Shown: positions 34,953-45,368, numbered from the stretch's first letter. The stretch: 64,000 nt of DNA from Osedax fenrisi (GCA_964019155.1 OZ025242.1:90014205-90078204); one strand, 5' to 3'. Made by a program: numbers and translations. The notes: a model not told the origin generated them from the letters alone.

Positions 34953-35256
34953 AGCACTAAAATAGGGTCATGTAGACCCCTTCGCTCGTGCGGGAAGAAA
35001 ATAATAATAAAATAATAGTAATACGATAATATTTTTGATAATAATATACATTCAATATACAACGGAAAAACAATAATAAACAATATAAAGGACTATTATA
35101 TACTACAGTCTGCATTGATATGGTGTAGTTGTATATACTACAGACTGCATTGATATAGTATAGTGTTATATAATAATAAGATAATAATAATACAATAACA
35201 ATTTAATAATGATATAAATTTAATATAACACGGATACAAATAATACGTTGGATGAT

Positions 35257-38070
35257 TTAATGATTATGGGTAGAGAGAAAAGAAGAAGTAAGATTTATGA
35301 ATCTTTTGTGGGATCTAATAGAACGAATGGTAGGAGGGAGGGAATTCCATAGGGTTGGACCGGAATTTTTAAAAGCTCTAGAATTTAGGGACGTTTTACT
35401 AGAGTTCTGGGAGATAAGTAGAGGAGCATTTTGGTAACGAAGAGAAGATAATATAGTACGTTTTTTAATTAGATCAGAGATATAGCTAGGGGTAAAAGAA
35501 TATATTGATTTATGGATTATAGATAGTATACGTAATTTACACCTGAGGGAGAAGGGTAGCCACATACGAGATGATTGATGAGATGTTGTAGTAGAGTGAT
35601 CCAGTCGAGTTAAACAGTAAGTAGTACGTATTGAGGAACGGATAATCCGATTAAGTGGAGCAGTAGCTTTAGCAGGAAGTAAATTCAGTAGGGAAGAACA
35701 GTAGTCAATACGTGAAAGTACAAGAGCATTAATTAGAGTTTTAGTAAGGTTTCTGGAAAGTGATGTCCGTATTTTTTTAATTCTGAAGAGATGAAAGTTG
35801 GATGATTTTGTAATGGATGATATGTGATTCTTAAATGATAATTTGTCATCAAATACTAATCCTAGGTTTTTGGAGGAATGAGAAGGAGAAATAATCATGT
35901 TATTTAGAGTAAAGTTTGGAAAGGAAGTTTCAGAAGTAGATATGTTAAGTACAGTAGTCTTAGAGGAATTAATTAGTAGTTTATTGGAGAGGAGCCATAA
36001 TCTTATGGAGTTAGCACACTCGATTAATTCAGAGTTAATGGTATTATGAGAATTTATAGGGAAAAAGGTAAACAGTTGGATATCATCAGCAAAAATATGG
36101 TAGTGGATATTTGGAAATTTCTTAATTAGATCAGCAATAGGGCGGATATAAATAGAAAAGAGGGATGGACCTAGAACAGATCCTTGGGGAATACCGTGGT
36201 TAAGAGGAGAAAGAGGCGAGTAAGATTTGTCAATCATAATAGAGATATTCCTGTTAGTGAGATATGAAGTAAACCATTTTAATGCTAAGCCAGATATACC
36301 CATTAAAGTAAGTCGCGAGATTAATATGTTATGGTCCAGGGTATCAAAAGCAGATGATAGATCAAGTAGGATTAGCTGGCAACACGTGTTGCTATTTAAG
36401 GTAGATAATATAGTGTCAGTAATACGGAGGAGAGCTGTTTCGGTTGAATGACCCTTACGAAAAGCGCTTTGAAACGGGTCGAAAAGATTATTTTTACTTA
36501 CATGGGCTATGAGTTGTTTGGAAACAATTCTTTCTAATATTTTACTTAATAAGGGTAGGTGGGAGATCGGGCGATAATTGCTAAATGAGTTTGGGTCTAA
36601 GTTTTGTTTTTTTAGAATTGGGGATATTATGGCAGTCTTGAGACAGGGTGAAACTTGGCCAGAGTTTAGTGAGTTCGCAACAATATCCAAGAAAATAGGA
36701 GAAAATAAGGGTGAAAGTTTGTGATATAATGATAAAGGTAGGGGATCAGTGGGGGAGGTACAGTGAGATTTCATGAGTAGGTCATTTACTTCATACAGTG
36801 AAGGAATAGTGAATGTACTTAATGAGTCAATATGATGGGTAATATATATGGTAGGATTGAGTATGGGTTGAGTAGATGCGCAAATAATATTATTAATGAT
36901 TGCAATTTTATGTTTAAAGAATTTTTCAAAAAGAGAACACAGTTGAAAATTTGACGTGTTAGGTAAAATGGGGAGGATTTTTTCATCTGGAGGAGAGAGA
37001 ATTTTATTTGCTATTTTAAATAATTTGCGAGGATTGGAGGATATCAATGCTATCTTTTTGTTATAATAGATAGATTTTGAACGAGATATAGTAGATTTGT
37101 AATTTTTTCTAGCTAGTGATAGTGCTAATTTAGTTTCAGTAGAAGGATTTTTAAGAAATTTCTTCTCAAATTTTCGAACACTCTTCTTGAAGATGAAAAG
37201 TTCGTGGGAGAACCAGGGAGAAAAAGGGCGGTCGGTAATTAATGTAGTTTTTGTAAGTGCATGTATATTGATAATATTTAGGAGAGTGGAGTTTAGGAGT
37301 ATCGGACAGAGGGAAGTTGAAGAAGAGATCTCAGTTTTGATATTGTTTACAAATCTTGGTAGGTCGATAGACTTAAAATCTCTATATGTAATACGTTTTC
37401 GTTTAATATTTGAGAATTTTAGATTTATAGAGAATTCAATAATAAAATGATCAGTTAGTAGTTCAATTTTTTGAAAGGAGTTAGGGTTTATACATCTAAT
37501 AAGAGGACTGGATAGGGGTGTAAATATCATATCAAGTGTATTGCCACTAGAATGGGTAGGAAATGATATATGTTGGCACAAGGAAAGAGACTCAGTTAGG
37601 AGTTTAAAGTCACCATGGGGATAGATGGGAGAATTATAGTGATAGTTTAAGTCACCAAGAACTATTGGTAGATAGGATGAAGATGAAGGAAGTTTATGGA
37701 TAAAATCATGAAATTCATCAAAGAATAAACTGGTTTCAGGTTTTGGGGGACGATAGATAACGGTAAGATGTAGAGTTAAGTTAGGAAGCTTGAGGGTCAG
37801 CGAAATACAATCACTATATGAAAAGGGGGGGAATGAAATGGATGGAGATAGGTAAAAATCATTACGTATCATAAATCCTACCCCACCACCACGGCCCGTT
37901 TGTCGTGGAGCGAGATAGAGTGTATATCCAAAGTCCAAGATGGAGGCAAATATATCAGAGTCATTATTAGAAATCCAGGTCTCAGTCAATGCGATTATAA
38001 TAAATTTTTGTAATTTAAGGTATGGGAACAGAAGGGATATATTTGATCTCAAGGAGCGAATATTGATCAA
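35257..38070 (-). CDS. CR1-type ORF2: AP endonuclease and reverse transcriptase, 937 codons
   Basis: An uninterrupted frame. The N-terminal apurinic-type endonuclease begins INIRSLRSN, then IALTETW (catalytic Glu), GRGGGVGFMI, VIYRPP, VLGDLNYHY, MIFTP and LTDHFIIEF. The RT follows with SNYRPISHLPLLSKILERIV, QSAFRKGHSTETALLRITD, LDLSSAFDTLDHNILISRL, PLNHGIPQGSVLGPSLFSIY and HIFADDIQLF (catalytic Asp pair), then thumb and C-terminal region. No RNase H. The motif set fits the CR1/L2/Rex-like superfamily. The first codon is TTG. The frame opens only seven codons upstream, overlapping the end of ORF1, and has no ATG until after the endonuclease N-terminus (about residue 69). ORF2 may depend on reinitiation or frameshifting after ORF1. 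Intact frames suggest a recent insertion. Confidence 0.92.
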   Translation of the reverse strand: MINIRSLRSNISLLFPYLKLQKFIIIALTETWISNNDSDIFASILDFGYTLYLAPRQTGRGGGVGFMIRNDFYLSPSISFPPFSYSDCISLTLKLPNLTLHLTVIYRPPKPETSLFFDEFHDFIHKLPSSSSYLPIVLGDLNYHYNSPIYPHGDFKLLTESLSLCQHISFPTHSSGNTLDMIFTPLSSPLIRCINPNSFQKIELLTDHFIIEFSINLKFSNIKRKRITYRDFKSIDLPRFVNNIKTEISSSTSLCPILLNSTLLNIINIHALTKTTLITDRPFSPWFSHELFIFKKSVRKFEKKFLKNPSTETKLALSLARKNYKSTISRSKSIYYNKKIALISSNPRKLFKIANKILSPPDEKILPILPNTSNFQLCSLFEKFFKHKIAIINNIICASTQPILNPTIYITHHIDSLSTFTIPSLYEVNDLLMKSHCTSPTDPLPLSLYHKLSPLFSPIFLDIVANSLNSGQVSPCLKTAIISPILKKQNLDPNSFSNYRPISHLPLLSKILERIVSKQLIAHVSKNNLFDPFQSAFRKGHSTETALLRITDTILSTLNSNTCCQLILLDLSSAFDTLDHNILISRLTLMGISGLALKWFTSYLTNRNISIMIDKSYSPLSPLNHGIPQGSVLGPSLFSIYIRPIADLIKKFPNIHYHIFADDIQLFTFFPINSHNTINSELIECANSIRLWLLSNKLLINSSKTTVLNISTSETSFPNFTLNNMIISPSHSSKNLGLVFDDKLSFKNHISSITKSSNFHLFRIKKIRTSLSRNLTKTLINALVLSRIDYCSSLLNLLPAKATAPLNRIIRSSIRTTYCLTRLDHSTTTSHQSSRMWLPFSLRCKLRILSIIHKSIYSFTPSYISDLIKKRTILSSLRYQNAPLLISQNSSKTSLNSRAFKNSGPTLWNSLPPTIRSIRSHKRFINLTSSFLSTHNH

Positions 38071-38072
38071 GG

Positions 38073-39071
38073 CTATATTAGAGGATAGTCAGGCTTGAGA
38101 GGAAGAATTTTTATAAATGATTTCTTATAGTGATCAAAAGAATCAAACCATTTTGTTAGATCAGATTCAGGGATGAGAAAAGGGGGATATGAAAGAGGAT
38201 TTGTTTTATCCCTAAGTTCAAATGTTTGGGAACGATTATTAAAAAATACTTTATACAAAATGGGCGTGAGTTTTTGTTTTAGGGCATGATATAGTACCTT
38301 ACCAAGAAGTCTAGTAGAGTCAGGTAAATAATGACGAATAAATATATGCTTAAAATTACTATGTGGTGAGATTTTTAGAAGGGAGGAGAAACATATATCA
38401 CGAGCAGAAATATTAGTGAAACGTAATATAGCAGTACTGGTAAGAAATGAGGCAGAAGTAATATAAGAATGTGGAAGTTTTATATAGTCAATTAATGATA
38501 CTATGAAATTATAGTTAACTTCATAAGGAAGAAGGTGTTCAAGTACTAGTATGAGGGAATTATCTATGGAGCGTATGGATGAAGACTTTGAGGAAGTTGA
38601 ACTAGATAATATAGGGGTTGGTGTGTGATTTGAGGAAAATTTTAAGTCCATTAGCTTTGGAATGTTTCTAGAAGTATTAGCATTGGGCTGATGCTTGGGC
38701 TGGATATTAATAGTCGTAGTAGAAGAATATATATCAGATGTTATATTTGGCGTTACCTTGGAACAAGTATTATGTATAGATTTGTCAGTTAAAGTAGAAG
38801 GTGAATATGGCATAGTAATGGGTGGAGTAGTTGTATGATTAGTCGAAGGAAACTTATTTAAGGCTAGGCATGAGGAACATGTGAAGATGAAGTTAGGTGA
38901 ATTAAATATAGCAATAGCATAAGCGGGAGGGGGGTTTTTAGAATGAAACCAGGATTTAGAAATAATAGCTGCGGGGTATAAACAATTATAATGTAAAATA
39001 GATGGACATGTTTTACATTTGAGATAATATTCGCATGCGGGAAGGTTACAATGTGAACAATTTGAGGACAT
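38073..39071 (-). CDS. CR1-type ORF1: PHD-like zinc-finger protein, 332 codons
   Basis: Starts ATG (MSSNCSHCNLPAC) and is open throughout. The N-terminal region holds a C4HC3-type finger: CSHC, KCKTC, HYNC and FTCSSC over about 70 residues, as in PHD-like fingers of CR1, Crack and related ORF1 proteins. The middle is Ser/Thr/Pro-rich (residues about 85-160). The C-terminal third (from about 165) looks folded, ending FIKILPLKPDYPLI. The finger probably binds nucleic acid or chromatin. The stop TAG is separated by 2 nt from the first ORF2 codon and ORF2 is in another frame. Confidence 0.85.
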   Translation of the reverse strand: MSSNCSHCNLPACEYYLKCKTCPSILHYNCLYPAAIISKSWFHSKNPPPAYAIAIFNSPNFIFTCSSCLALNKFPSTNHTTTPPITMPYSPSTLTDKSIHNTCSKVTPNITSDIYSSTTTINIQPKHQPNANTSRNIPKLMDLKFSSNHTPTPILSSSTSSKSSSIRSIDNSLILVLEHLLPYEVNYNFIVSLIDYIKLPHSYITSASFLTSTAILRFTNISARDICFSSLLKISPHSNFKHIFIRHYLPDSTRLLGKVLYHALKQKLTPILYKVFFNNRSQTFELRDKTNPLSYPPFLIPESDLTKWFDSFDHYKKSFIKILPLKPDYPLI

Positions 39072-39440
39072 GGTATACTTGAGATTGTGGGATTAAATTG
39101 AATGAAATAGATAATAATAAATATAATAATAAATGTATAAAAACTGGTCGTAACAGGGATATTTTTGAAGAAGTTTGGTATTCAGTCCGTTTTGCTATAT
39201 GACGAGTTGACTTGACAAGCACCGGTTGACTTTAGTAGGCTCCTGGTATGCTTGGTGGCAGCCGGGCAATGATGGTCCGATTGTCTGAGATTTAAGGCAG
39301 TGTATCGTCCGAGGTAGAATTGATGGATCTGTATGTAAGTAAATACAGCAGTAGACTATCTAGGTGTAAGTTGGTAGCTAACCTCAAATGAAGGTTGGTA
39401 GATCCGACTACCAAAAGCAAATTCCCAAGGAAGATCCACG
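39072..39440 (-). promoter_or_regulatory. CR1 5' UTR / presumed internal promoter
   Basis: Mixed-composition leader upstream of ORF1, GC-richer than the flank beyond 39440. CR1 elements carry internal promoters, so this region is inferred to drive transcription. I see no TATA box or recognisable ribozyme fold here. Confidence 0.45.
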
Positions 39441-40129
39441 GGAGAATATCAGTTATAATATTATTATAAACTACTAGTTAATTAATTTTATAAATAGTAA
39501 ATAATGTAGCTAAGTATAAATATACATAAACAGTATGTAATATATATTTGAATTTAATTAATTTATCGAATTTATAATTCTATTATCTTTGTGATTATTA
39601 TTTATTTTTTAGGATTTTTATTTTGTTATAATAAAATGTAAACAAATACTAAATATAATTATATATAAATAAGATATGATTATAATTTAAAGACAACTAT
39701 TATGTATTTCAAATAAGTTGGATATTAATATTTAATATATATTAATATAATAGATAATATAAAAAATAAATGAATACGTACTTATCTTTATAATAATAAT
39801 ACAATTAAAAGATATTTAAAAGCTAAGCAGTTATTAACACAACTATATATTGGTTGCTATGTAAACAAAGTGATACAATATATATATATATATATATACA
39901 ATATATATATATATATATATATTGTATTTGACAAAAGGTAGGTCGGAAAAAGAGCGTGCACAAAAAACGAGCGTGATAATATAAAAATAGCTTGGACAGC
40001 GCTCTATTTAGAATTATTTTATTTATAGAACGTTTAATGTAATTAGTTATGTAATATATATATATACATAATATACATAATATACAAACATTTCCCTACC
40101 ATCAGGACTGATACAAGTAACACTTGTTT

Positions 40130-40540
40130 AACGTTACCATTTTTCTTAATAAAGTTTAAGTTGCTTGAACGGCTCCTGTACGACTTTAAACGTACCGTCA
40201 GCATAGATACATCTGATATTCTTCAAAAGTTGCTTTTGTTTTGTACTTATGAATATCAGGCGACGTCGATCTTTTACCTATTTTAAATTATATTTTTAAG
40301 TATATCAATATTGTAAATATATTAAAAATTTTTAGGCTTACACTTATTTATCATCATACAGGAAGTCAGCAGGTAGTGCTTCATAATTGATACAAAAATC
40401 AAAATATTTGAGCTTTTTTGGGATTTGGGAAGATCGAAACCGATTAATGATACGAGCTGTAGAAACTGGATTCATTATTAGACTTCCAACAGTACTGAAT
40501 GCAATTTGCCGAACACTCCTAGTAAATTTAATATTAATAT
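40130..40540 (-). pseudogene. MULE transposase, N-terminal exons (upstream half of the gene split by CR1)
   Basis: One exon (about 40130-40225) contains IRCIYADGTFKVVQEPFKQL, the typical D-G-T-F-K-x-x-P-x-x-F-x-Q-L start of MULE nuclease domains. A preceding block (40345-40525) reads VRQIAFSTVGSLIMNPVSTA, RIINRFRSSQIPKKLKYF and YEALPADFLYDDK. Same strand as the core and C-terminal exons at 34.2-34.8 kb, with the CR1 element between them. AT-rich intron sequence (39441-40130) separates this from the CR1 5' end. Confidence 0.6.
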
Positions 40541-40692
40541 CATATGAATAACAATAATTATACTATTTAATACTTACTCTATATTAATACATATATAAAT
40601 ACATATTTTTTCAATATGCTTAGATGAAGTGACCTTGCAATTTACATAGGCTTAATATTTAATATTATTTAAATCGCTTACCGTTGTGGTGT

Positions 40693-40956
40693 CTATACAG
40701 TATAATTGGTATCGATGTTGACCTCCTGGAGGATATCTTGGGTCCCTGTCATCTCAAGTTCAACCATTAAATCATCATCTAGAGTTTCTATCCCGTATAG
40801 TGCATCGTCGATGCTAATAGTGGTCTCACATGTATCACTTAAATTTGATGGAGTAACTGGTATAGGGCTTATCACATTACTGATGTTATTGCAGATGTTT
40901 GTTTCCACTATTAGAGTACATTCTGTTTCAAGATTTGAAGTACTTGTTCTCTTCAA
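40693..40956 (-). CDS. Hypothetical 87-codon acidic exon
   Basis: Reads ETECTLIVETNICNNISNVI and DALYGIETLDDDLMVELEMT. Acidic, Ser/Thr/Ile-rich, with no recognised domain. It lies upstream of the MULE exons on the same strand and could encode a linker or N-terminal region of that TE protein. An overlapping plus-strand frame is open too. Confidence 0.3.
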   Translation of the reverse strand: MKRTSTSNLETECTLIVETNICNNISNVISPIPVTPSNLSDTCETTISIDDALYGIETLDDDLMVELEMTGTQDILQEVNIDTNYTV

Positions 40957-41037
40957 GTATGATTCCTTTAGAAAACTAAGTTCATCGTAAAGATACCACT
41001 CTGGTTTTTCAATTGATACCTTTTATAATATTAAACA

Positions 41038-41117
41038 TATTTAGTAATTAATAAATAATATCAGTTATATTATAATTATATAATTATAATAATATATAAT
41101 TATAATTATATAATTCT
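41038..41117. repeat. 80-bp perfect direct repeat, copy 1
   Basis: Identical to 41517-41596 at a spacing of 479 bp, on both sides of the SINE at about 41150-41430. The sequence is AT-rich but not simple (starts tatttagtaattaataaat, ends tataattct). Confidence 0.95.
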
Positions 41118-41147
41118 TATTTAATATGATTATCACTATAATATATA

Positions 41148-41430
41148 TAAGTGGCTAAGGTGTCAGACACACAAGCAGTAGGTCACGGGTTCGAGCCTCG
41201 TCCGGACCATTAATTAATTTGATAAAATGGGTCTTAAAATATTATTTAGAAGTGATCTTATATAATTGTGTATAAATAAATGATCGGCTCTCGTTAAAAC
41301 CATGGATGCCTTAACATGAGAGCGGCTTCGAAGGGACATTAGAGCCATATATGATTATAAGTGAAAACTTCATCTAATTCCTGGATGGGATGAAAAGATT
41401 TCACCAAATAAAAATAACAACAAAAATAAC
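41148..41430 (+). mobile_element. tRNA-derived SINE, plus-strand copy (slightly 5'-truncated)
   Basis: Starts in the tRNA-like head (AGTGGCTAAGGTGTCAG), with B box GGTTCGAGCC at 41188-41197. A body follows with GATCGGCTCTCGTTAAAACC and CTTCGAAGGGACATTAGAGC, then the 3' domain TTCCTGGATGGGATGAAA, ending CCAAATAAAAATAACAAC with an A/C-rich tail. The same family is present at 54998-55292 (minus). The A box (TGGCTCAGTGG in the other copy) is mostly missing here, so this copy lacks its own complete pol III promoter. Confidence 0.9.
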
Positions 41431-41516
41431 AAAAAATATATATATTACTTACATACTCGACTGCTCAGAGATAACATTTCTATATGAAACGCTTGCCGCA
41501 GGAGATTGTTCCACAC

Positions 41517-41596
41517 TATTTAGTAATTAATAAATAATATCAGTTATATTATAATTATATAATTATAATAATATATAATTATAATTATATAATTCT
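41517..41596. repeat. 80-bp perfect direct repeat, copy 2
   Basis: Second copy of 41038-41117. It is too long for an ordinary retrotransposition target duplication, so it reflects a separate duplication event spanning or flanking the SINE. Confidence 0.95.
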
Positions 41597-41659
41597 ACAA
41601 CCACCACGCGGTCTCCTACTCAACCTCACACTCATAAACCTTACCGCTTCACCAGCTCT

Positions 41660-41942
41660 ACCACATATATATAAATATTAATACATATATATTGTTTATC
41701 ATAATATTACAATATTTATATGTACTGCATTATCACTCGAATATATTCCTCAGTGTAGTGTCTTCACTCAAGTTATCTAAGTATATAGACTTCTCCTGTT
41801 GCAATTACATTATTTAAATGGTATTTATTGTATTACCTACTTTTACTATTTGTATTTTTATTTACTATTTCTATATTATATATATAAATGTTAATACATA
41901 TATATTGTTTAACATAACATTACAATATTTATATGTAAATTT
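41660..41942. repeat. Scrambled short fragments of the array-unit non-coding sequence
   Basis: atatattgtttatcataatattacaatatttatatgta occurs twice in slightly different forms (41689-41722 and 41900-41938). Between them is gtatttattgtattacctacttttactatttgtattt. Both words belong to the 2.24-kb array unit, where they lie about 750 bp apart. This is a rearranged, diverged piece of that unit. Confidence 0.65.
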
Positions 41943-41959
41943 ACTAATAATTATTAATC

Positions 41960-42520
41960 CACCTGTTATTATATCTTTATTTGCAGATGATGTTAAACTA
42001 GCTATTAGCTTTTTAAATTTGACGATTATAACTATCTGCAATCGACGACTTAAATAGTCTTTGTACTTGGATGACTGCTTGGGTATTGGAACTGGCATCT
42101 ACTAAATGTGTTTTTATGAGAATTGGTGCTATGAACCCATCACCTTTTTATATGGTATATTGTTGCTATTGTTAATAACTTTAAAACACTTGGCATAACT
42201 TTCTGAAATAATCTAACTTTTAATCTGCATATAAACATATTATGTATATTAGCATATATTAATAAAAGAGTTTTAATAACCAATGATTATGTATCTCTTT
42301 TAAAGGCTTTTTGCTATACACGTCCTATATTGGAATACAATTCCTCTATTTGGAATCCACATTAATTACATTTATAATATGAAATCAATTAACAAAAATA
42401 TTATTTCACATATGATTATTTGAACCTATGCTGATACATTAAACTTATTAACACTTTCTCATTGTAGGATACTTAATATATATCACTAAGGTGGATGAGT
42501 AGAAAGTTCTGCTCGCCCTA
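41960..42520 (+). pseudogene. Decayed reverse transcriptase of a jockey/CR1-like LINE
   Basis: Pieces in order: PVIISLFADDVKLAI (catalytic F-A-D-D box), LNSLCTWMTAWVLELASTKC with VFMRIGAMNPS, FKTLGIT-FNNLTFNLHIN, LLKAFCYTRPILEYNSSIWN and NLLTLSHCRIL. Several stops and frameshifts separate them. It is unlike the intact CR1 element in sequence and is clearly older. Only the C-terminal half of the RT survives. Confidence 0.7.
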
Positions 42521-42858
42521 TGCGCGCAATTCTTTGTAGATTCCTGTAATGCCTTCGAGATGATTACATCAGTCCATGATACCGACTTTGAGATAAAAAC
42601 AGCAGTCTGTGACCTTCAGTGACCTTTCACCTCTGATATGATAACAAGCTCCATGAGCGTTCGCCTTCTATAGAGAACAGCAGCTAACCAATCATATAAT
42701 TCCCGTCAATGAACAGCAAGGTTAATAGGATACCATAATTACTGTATACTATATAGTATATTATACTAATTATACTATATAAATATATATATAGGATAGG
42801 ATATTTACATATTTTATTTCTAAATATAATATTATTTATTATGAAAGTATTTTTTCAA

Positions 42859-42889
<31 letters not shown>

Positions 42890-43532
42890 ATAGAAATTCA
42901 TGATTTATTAGGCCTATCATATATTGCAAGCAAGTTGCTACTTATTAACTATGAGGAATTTTACAATTATTATTATTATTATTATTATAACATTCACAGT
43001 AAAAGTGAAGGATATCCTAGGCATGCTATATTCTCCGCGTAGAACACTACGAATTGTACACGAAATGAAAGCAGAAAACAAGTTCATTTCGAACCAATAA
43101 TGTATGTAATGGGATGTACCAGGTACATACATTGTACCTCCACTCCAGATTATTATTTATATATAGCCCTATATGATAACACTTTAAATGTATTTTGGGG
43201 CTCTGGAATGATTTTGTAAAGGACCAACCAATCAAAATAAATTGTGTGGTAAAAGTGGGGGGGGGGGGGCATATCACCCGTCTCCCCTGTTGCAGCGCCC
43301 CTAAATGTATTACTATACAAATACATTTATTTTTGAATCTAAGTCCCATTGACAAATTTTAGAAACCCCTAATATTATACTCATATTATCATTGTTTACA
43401 ATGACATTATAACCAATATTATATATTATATTTTTTGTAGAAATATCTACCACAACAGAGATTCTCGGCTTCATGTGTCTTTTAATAAAAAAGTCAAAAT
43501 TCTAAATTATGAAGTCTAACAATTATTTATTA

Positions 43533-43609
<77 letters not shown>

Positions 43610-44593
43610 TGTATATATTTGTGTTTATCTATAGTTATATTTTATTTCTAAATATAATATTCTAATATATTATCGTATCCGATTTTCTGTTATCATTTAA
43701 TATAGAGTTCAATTAAAATTACCACGTGTGTGTGTGTATCCTATATGAATAACATAGAAATTAATTATACAAATATTATTATTTAGTTTATAATGTATAA
43801 CGACATTATTAGTATATGCTTATTAATAACCTAATATTATTATTGTTATGTTATATATGTTTTATACAACACCCCCCTATGTAAACGCATAATGTACCAT
43901 TCAATATTGTATGTATAACTATATATCGGACAACTATTATATAATATGTTTACTGTCTCGCGATATATAGTTCGACGCATTACGTGTGTCGCGTACTGCG
44001 TGCACCCAGGAATACGTGTTCCTGATTGGCTGACAATATTACTTCGCCACGCGATGTAATGCACTCGAGTTTACCTTTAACGTCTGCGCTAAGCACCGCA
44101 ACACACACGGCCCGTGCGCATTGAATAAATATGACCAACACCTAAACAAGCGTATTCCTTCACAACATAACAATTATTATATTCAAATATTATTTAAAAT
44201 GTATTATCGAACAAACTATTTATTAAAAATATATTATTATATTTAAAAATATTGTATTCAATTATTATTTAATTAGATATCATATATAAAGATAGGATAT
44301 TAAATAAATAATAATTAGTTTATATAATACAATACAATACAATACCTCACCTACCTATAGTATTAGTTCAATATGATGCTATATAATCACAATTAAATAA
44401 AATTTAAAAATAAATTAATGAAATCACTATCAATACCAACTGATTCTTGACCTGTATACATTTATATAGGATCATTAGTCTATATAGTTGTATATAATAT
44501 ACATAAGTATAATTAGCTAGTTGATAGCCTATAGAAAGGATAACTACTGATATACTTGTGGTCTTAATAGAGTAGCTTTGTTTCATTAACATA
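42521..44593. other. AT-rich region with no recognised gene
   Basis: Contains a (TTA)n run at 42967-42989, a run of 14 G at 43257-43270, and a hAT-like end TAGGGGCGCTGCAACAGG read on the minus strand (about 43286-43305) without an identified partner. Long TA tracts lie near 43540-43605. A CpG-richer patch lies at 43960-44135. Short frames across it show no family features. Confidence 0.5.
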
Positions 44594-45290
44594 GTTGTGA
44601 CTAGTGTTGTAAATGATTCTCAAATCTAAAGCATGATGCAGTCTCAGTCTCGGTTACCCAAAGCATCGATTCAGTCTCGGTTACCCAAAGCATCGATTAA
44701 GTCTCAGTCTCAATACCTAAAGCATCGATTCAGTCTTAATGTAAATAACAATAGCATTGTTTAAGTCTAGGAATGGGTTACATATAGGTAATTTATAAAG
44801 CATCGATGAAGTCTCAGTCTCTATAAAATGCATTGCTATTAACTCATGCTTATTAAAGGCATCATTAAATTGTTAGTCTCAGTTTTCATAAGCTCAATAT
44901 AGTTTTAGTGTCAGTTACCAGAATCATTGTTTTGTATATCAAACGAAAATAATTTCGTTACAATACAAACTATCAGATTATTATTATAAATAAATACCAG
45001 GAGTGTTAATTGATATAAGAATCGTAATATGTTCATAAACACAAAAAGTCAAATCGGCCAACTATCAATTGCATAATATTTGAATTATAAGAACAAATAT
45101 AAATTGTAATACATGTAAATTGCTAAATCAAATCTTTATTGGACTATTGTAAGTTACAATTTGTAACATACTTTTAATTAATTTACCTCCTTATCAGTTA
45201 ATGCCATTAAATAAAATAATTCGATCGTCATACGCGTAATATATAAATTAACACCAAGATCAATAGACGATCAGAATAACAAATGATGCG

Positions 45291-45303
45291 ACAACAACAC
45301 CTA
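45291..45303. repeat. Target-site duplication of the Ingi-like element (5' copy)
   Basis: acaacaacaccta here is identical to 49784-49796 at the other end. Because the element tail is itself (ACA)n, the left limit of the duplication is uncertain, but the caccta part is unambiguous. Confidence 0.75.
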
Positions 45304-45368
45304 GTGGTGCGAGCTTCCCTGCCTTCACGCGGCGCACTGCGTCTACCCATATGGGTGGCGAAAAGGGA
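45304..45368 (+). ncRNA. HDV-like self-cleaving ribozyme at the retrotransposon 5' terminus
   Basis: All elements of the double-pseudoknot fold can be drawn. P1 is 7 bp, 45304-45310 with 45334-45340 (two G-U wobbles). P2 is 5 bp, 45316-45320 (tccct) with 45364-45368 (aggga). P3 is 3 bp, 45321-45323 (gcc) with 45331-45333 (ggc), closing a 7-nt L3. P1.1 is possible between ac 45327-45328 and gt 45341-45342. P4 is accc 45345-45348 with gggt 45353-45356. J4/2 is ggcgaaa 45357-45363, containing the C of the catalytic GCGAA-type motif at 45359. Predicted cleavage is 5' of G45304, exactly after the target duplication. HDV-like ribozymes at LINE 5' ends are known (R2, L1Tc and others). Activity here is inferred. 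Confidence 0.75.

Larger units (their letters stand above)
34925..39440 (-). mobile_element. CR1-superfamily non-LTR retrotransposon, apparently full length
   Basis: Orientation is minus: 5' UTR about 39072-39440, ORF1 38073-39071, ORF2 35257-38070, 3' UTR 34941-35256, and a (ATC)n tail at 34928-34940. AATAAA lies at 34947-34952, just before the tail. The short microsatellite tail in place of poly(A) is typical of CR1/L2-like elements. The 5' limit is estimated from the change from mixed composition to AT-rich flank. No target-site duplication could be resolved in the AT-rich surroundings. The element sits between two halves of a MULE gene. Confidence 0.85.

Noticed and set aside
36227..37450. 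Plus-strand frames of 74 and 87 codons inside the CR1 element
   Set aside because: Antisense to the intact ORF2 endonuclease and RT.
39072..39440. HDV-like ribozyme at the CR1 5' end
   Set aside because: I tried to place P1, P2 and a GCGAA-type joining segment and could not; only the Ingi-like element fits.
43257..43270. G14 run as a G-quadruplex
   Set aside because: A single homopolymer without neighbouring G tracts; more likely replication slippage at the end of a hAT-like remnant.
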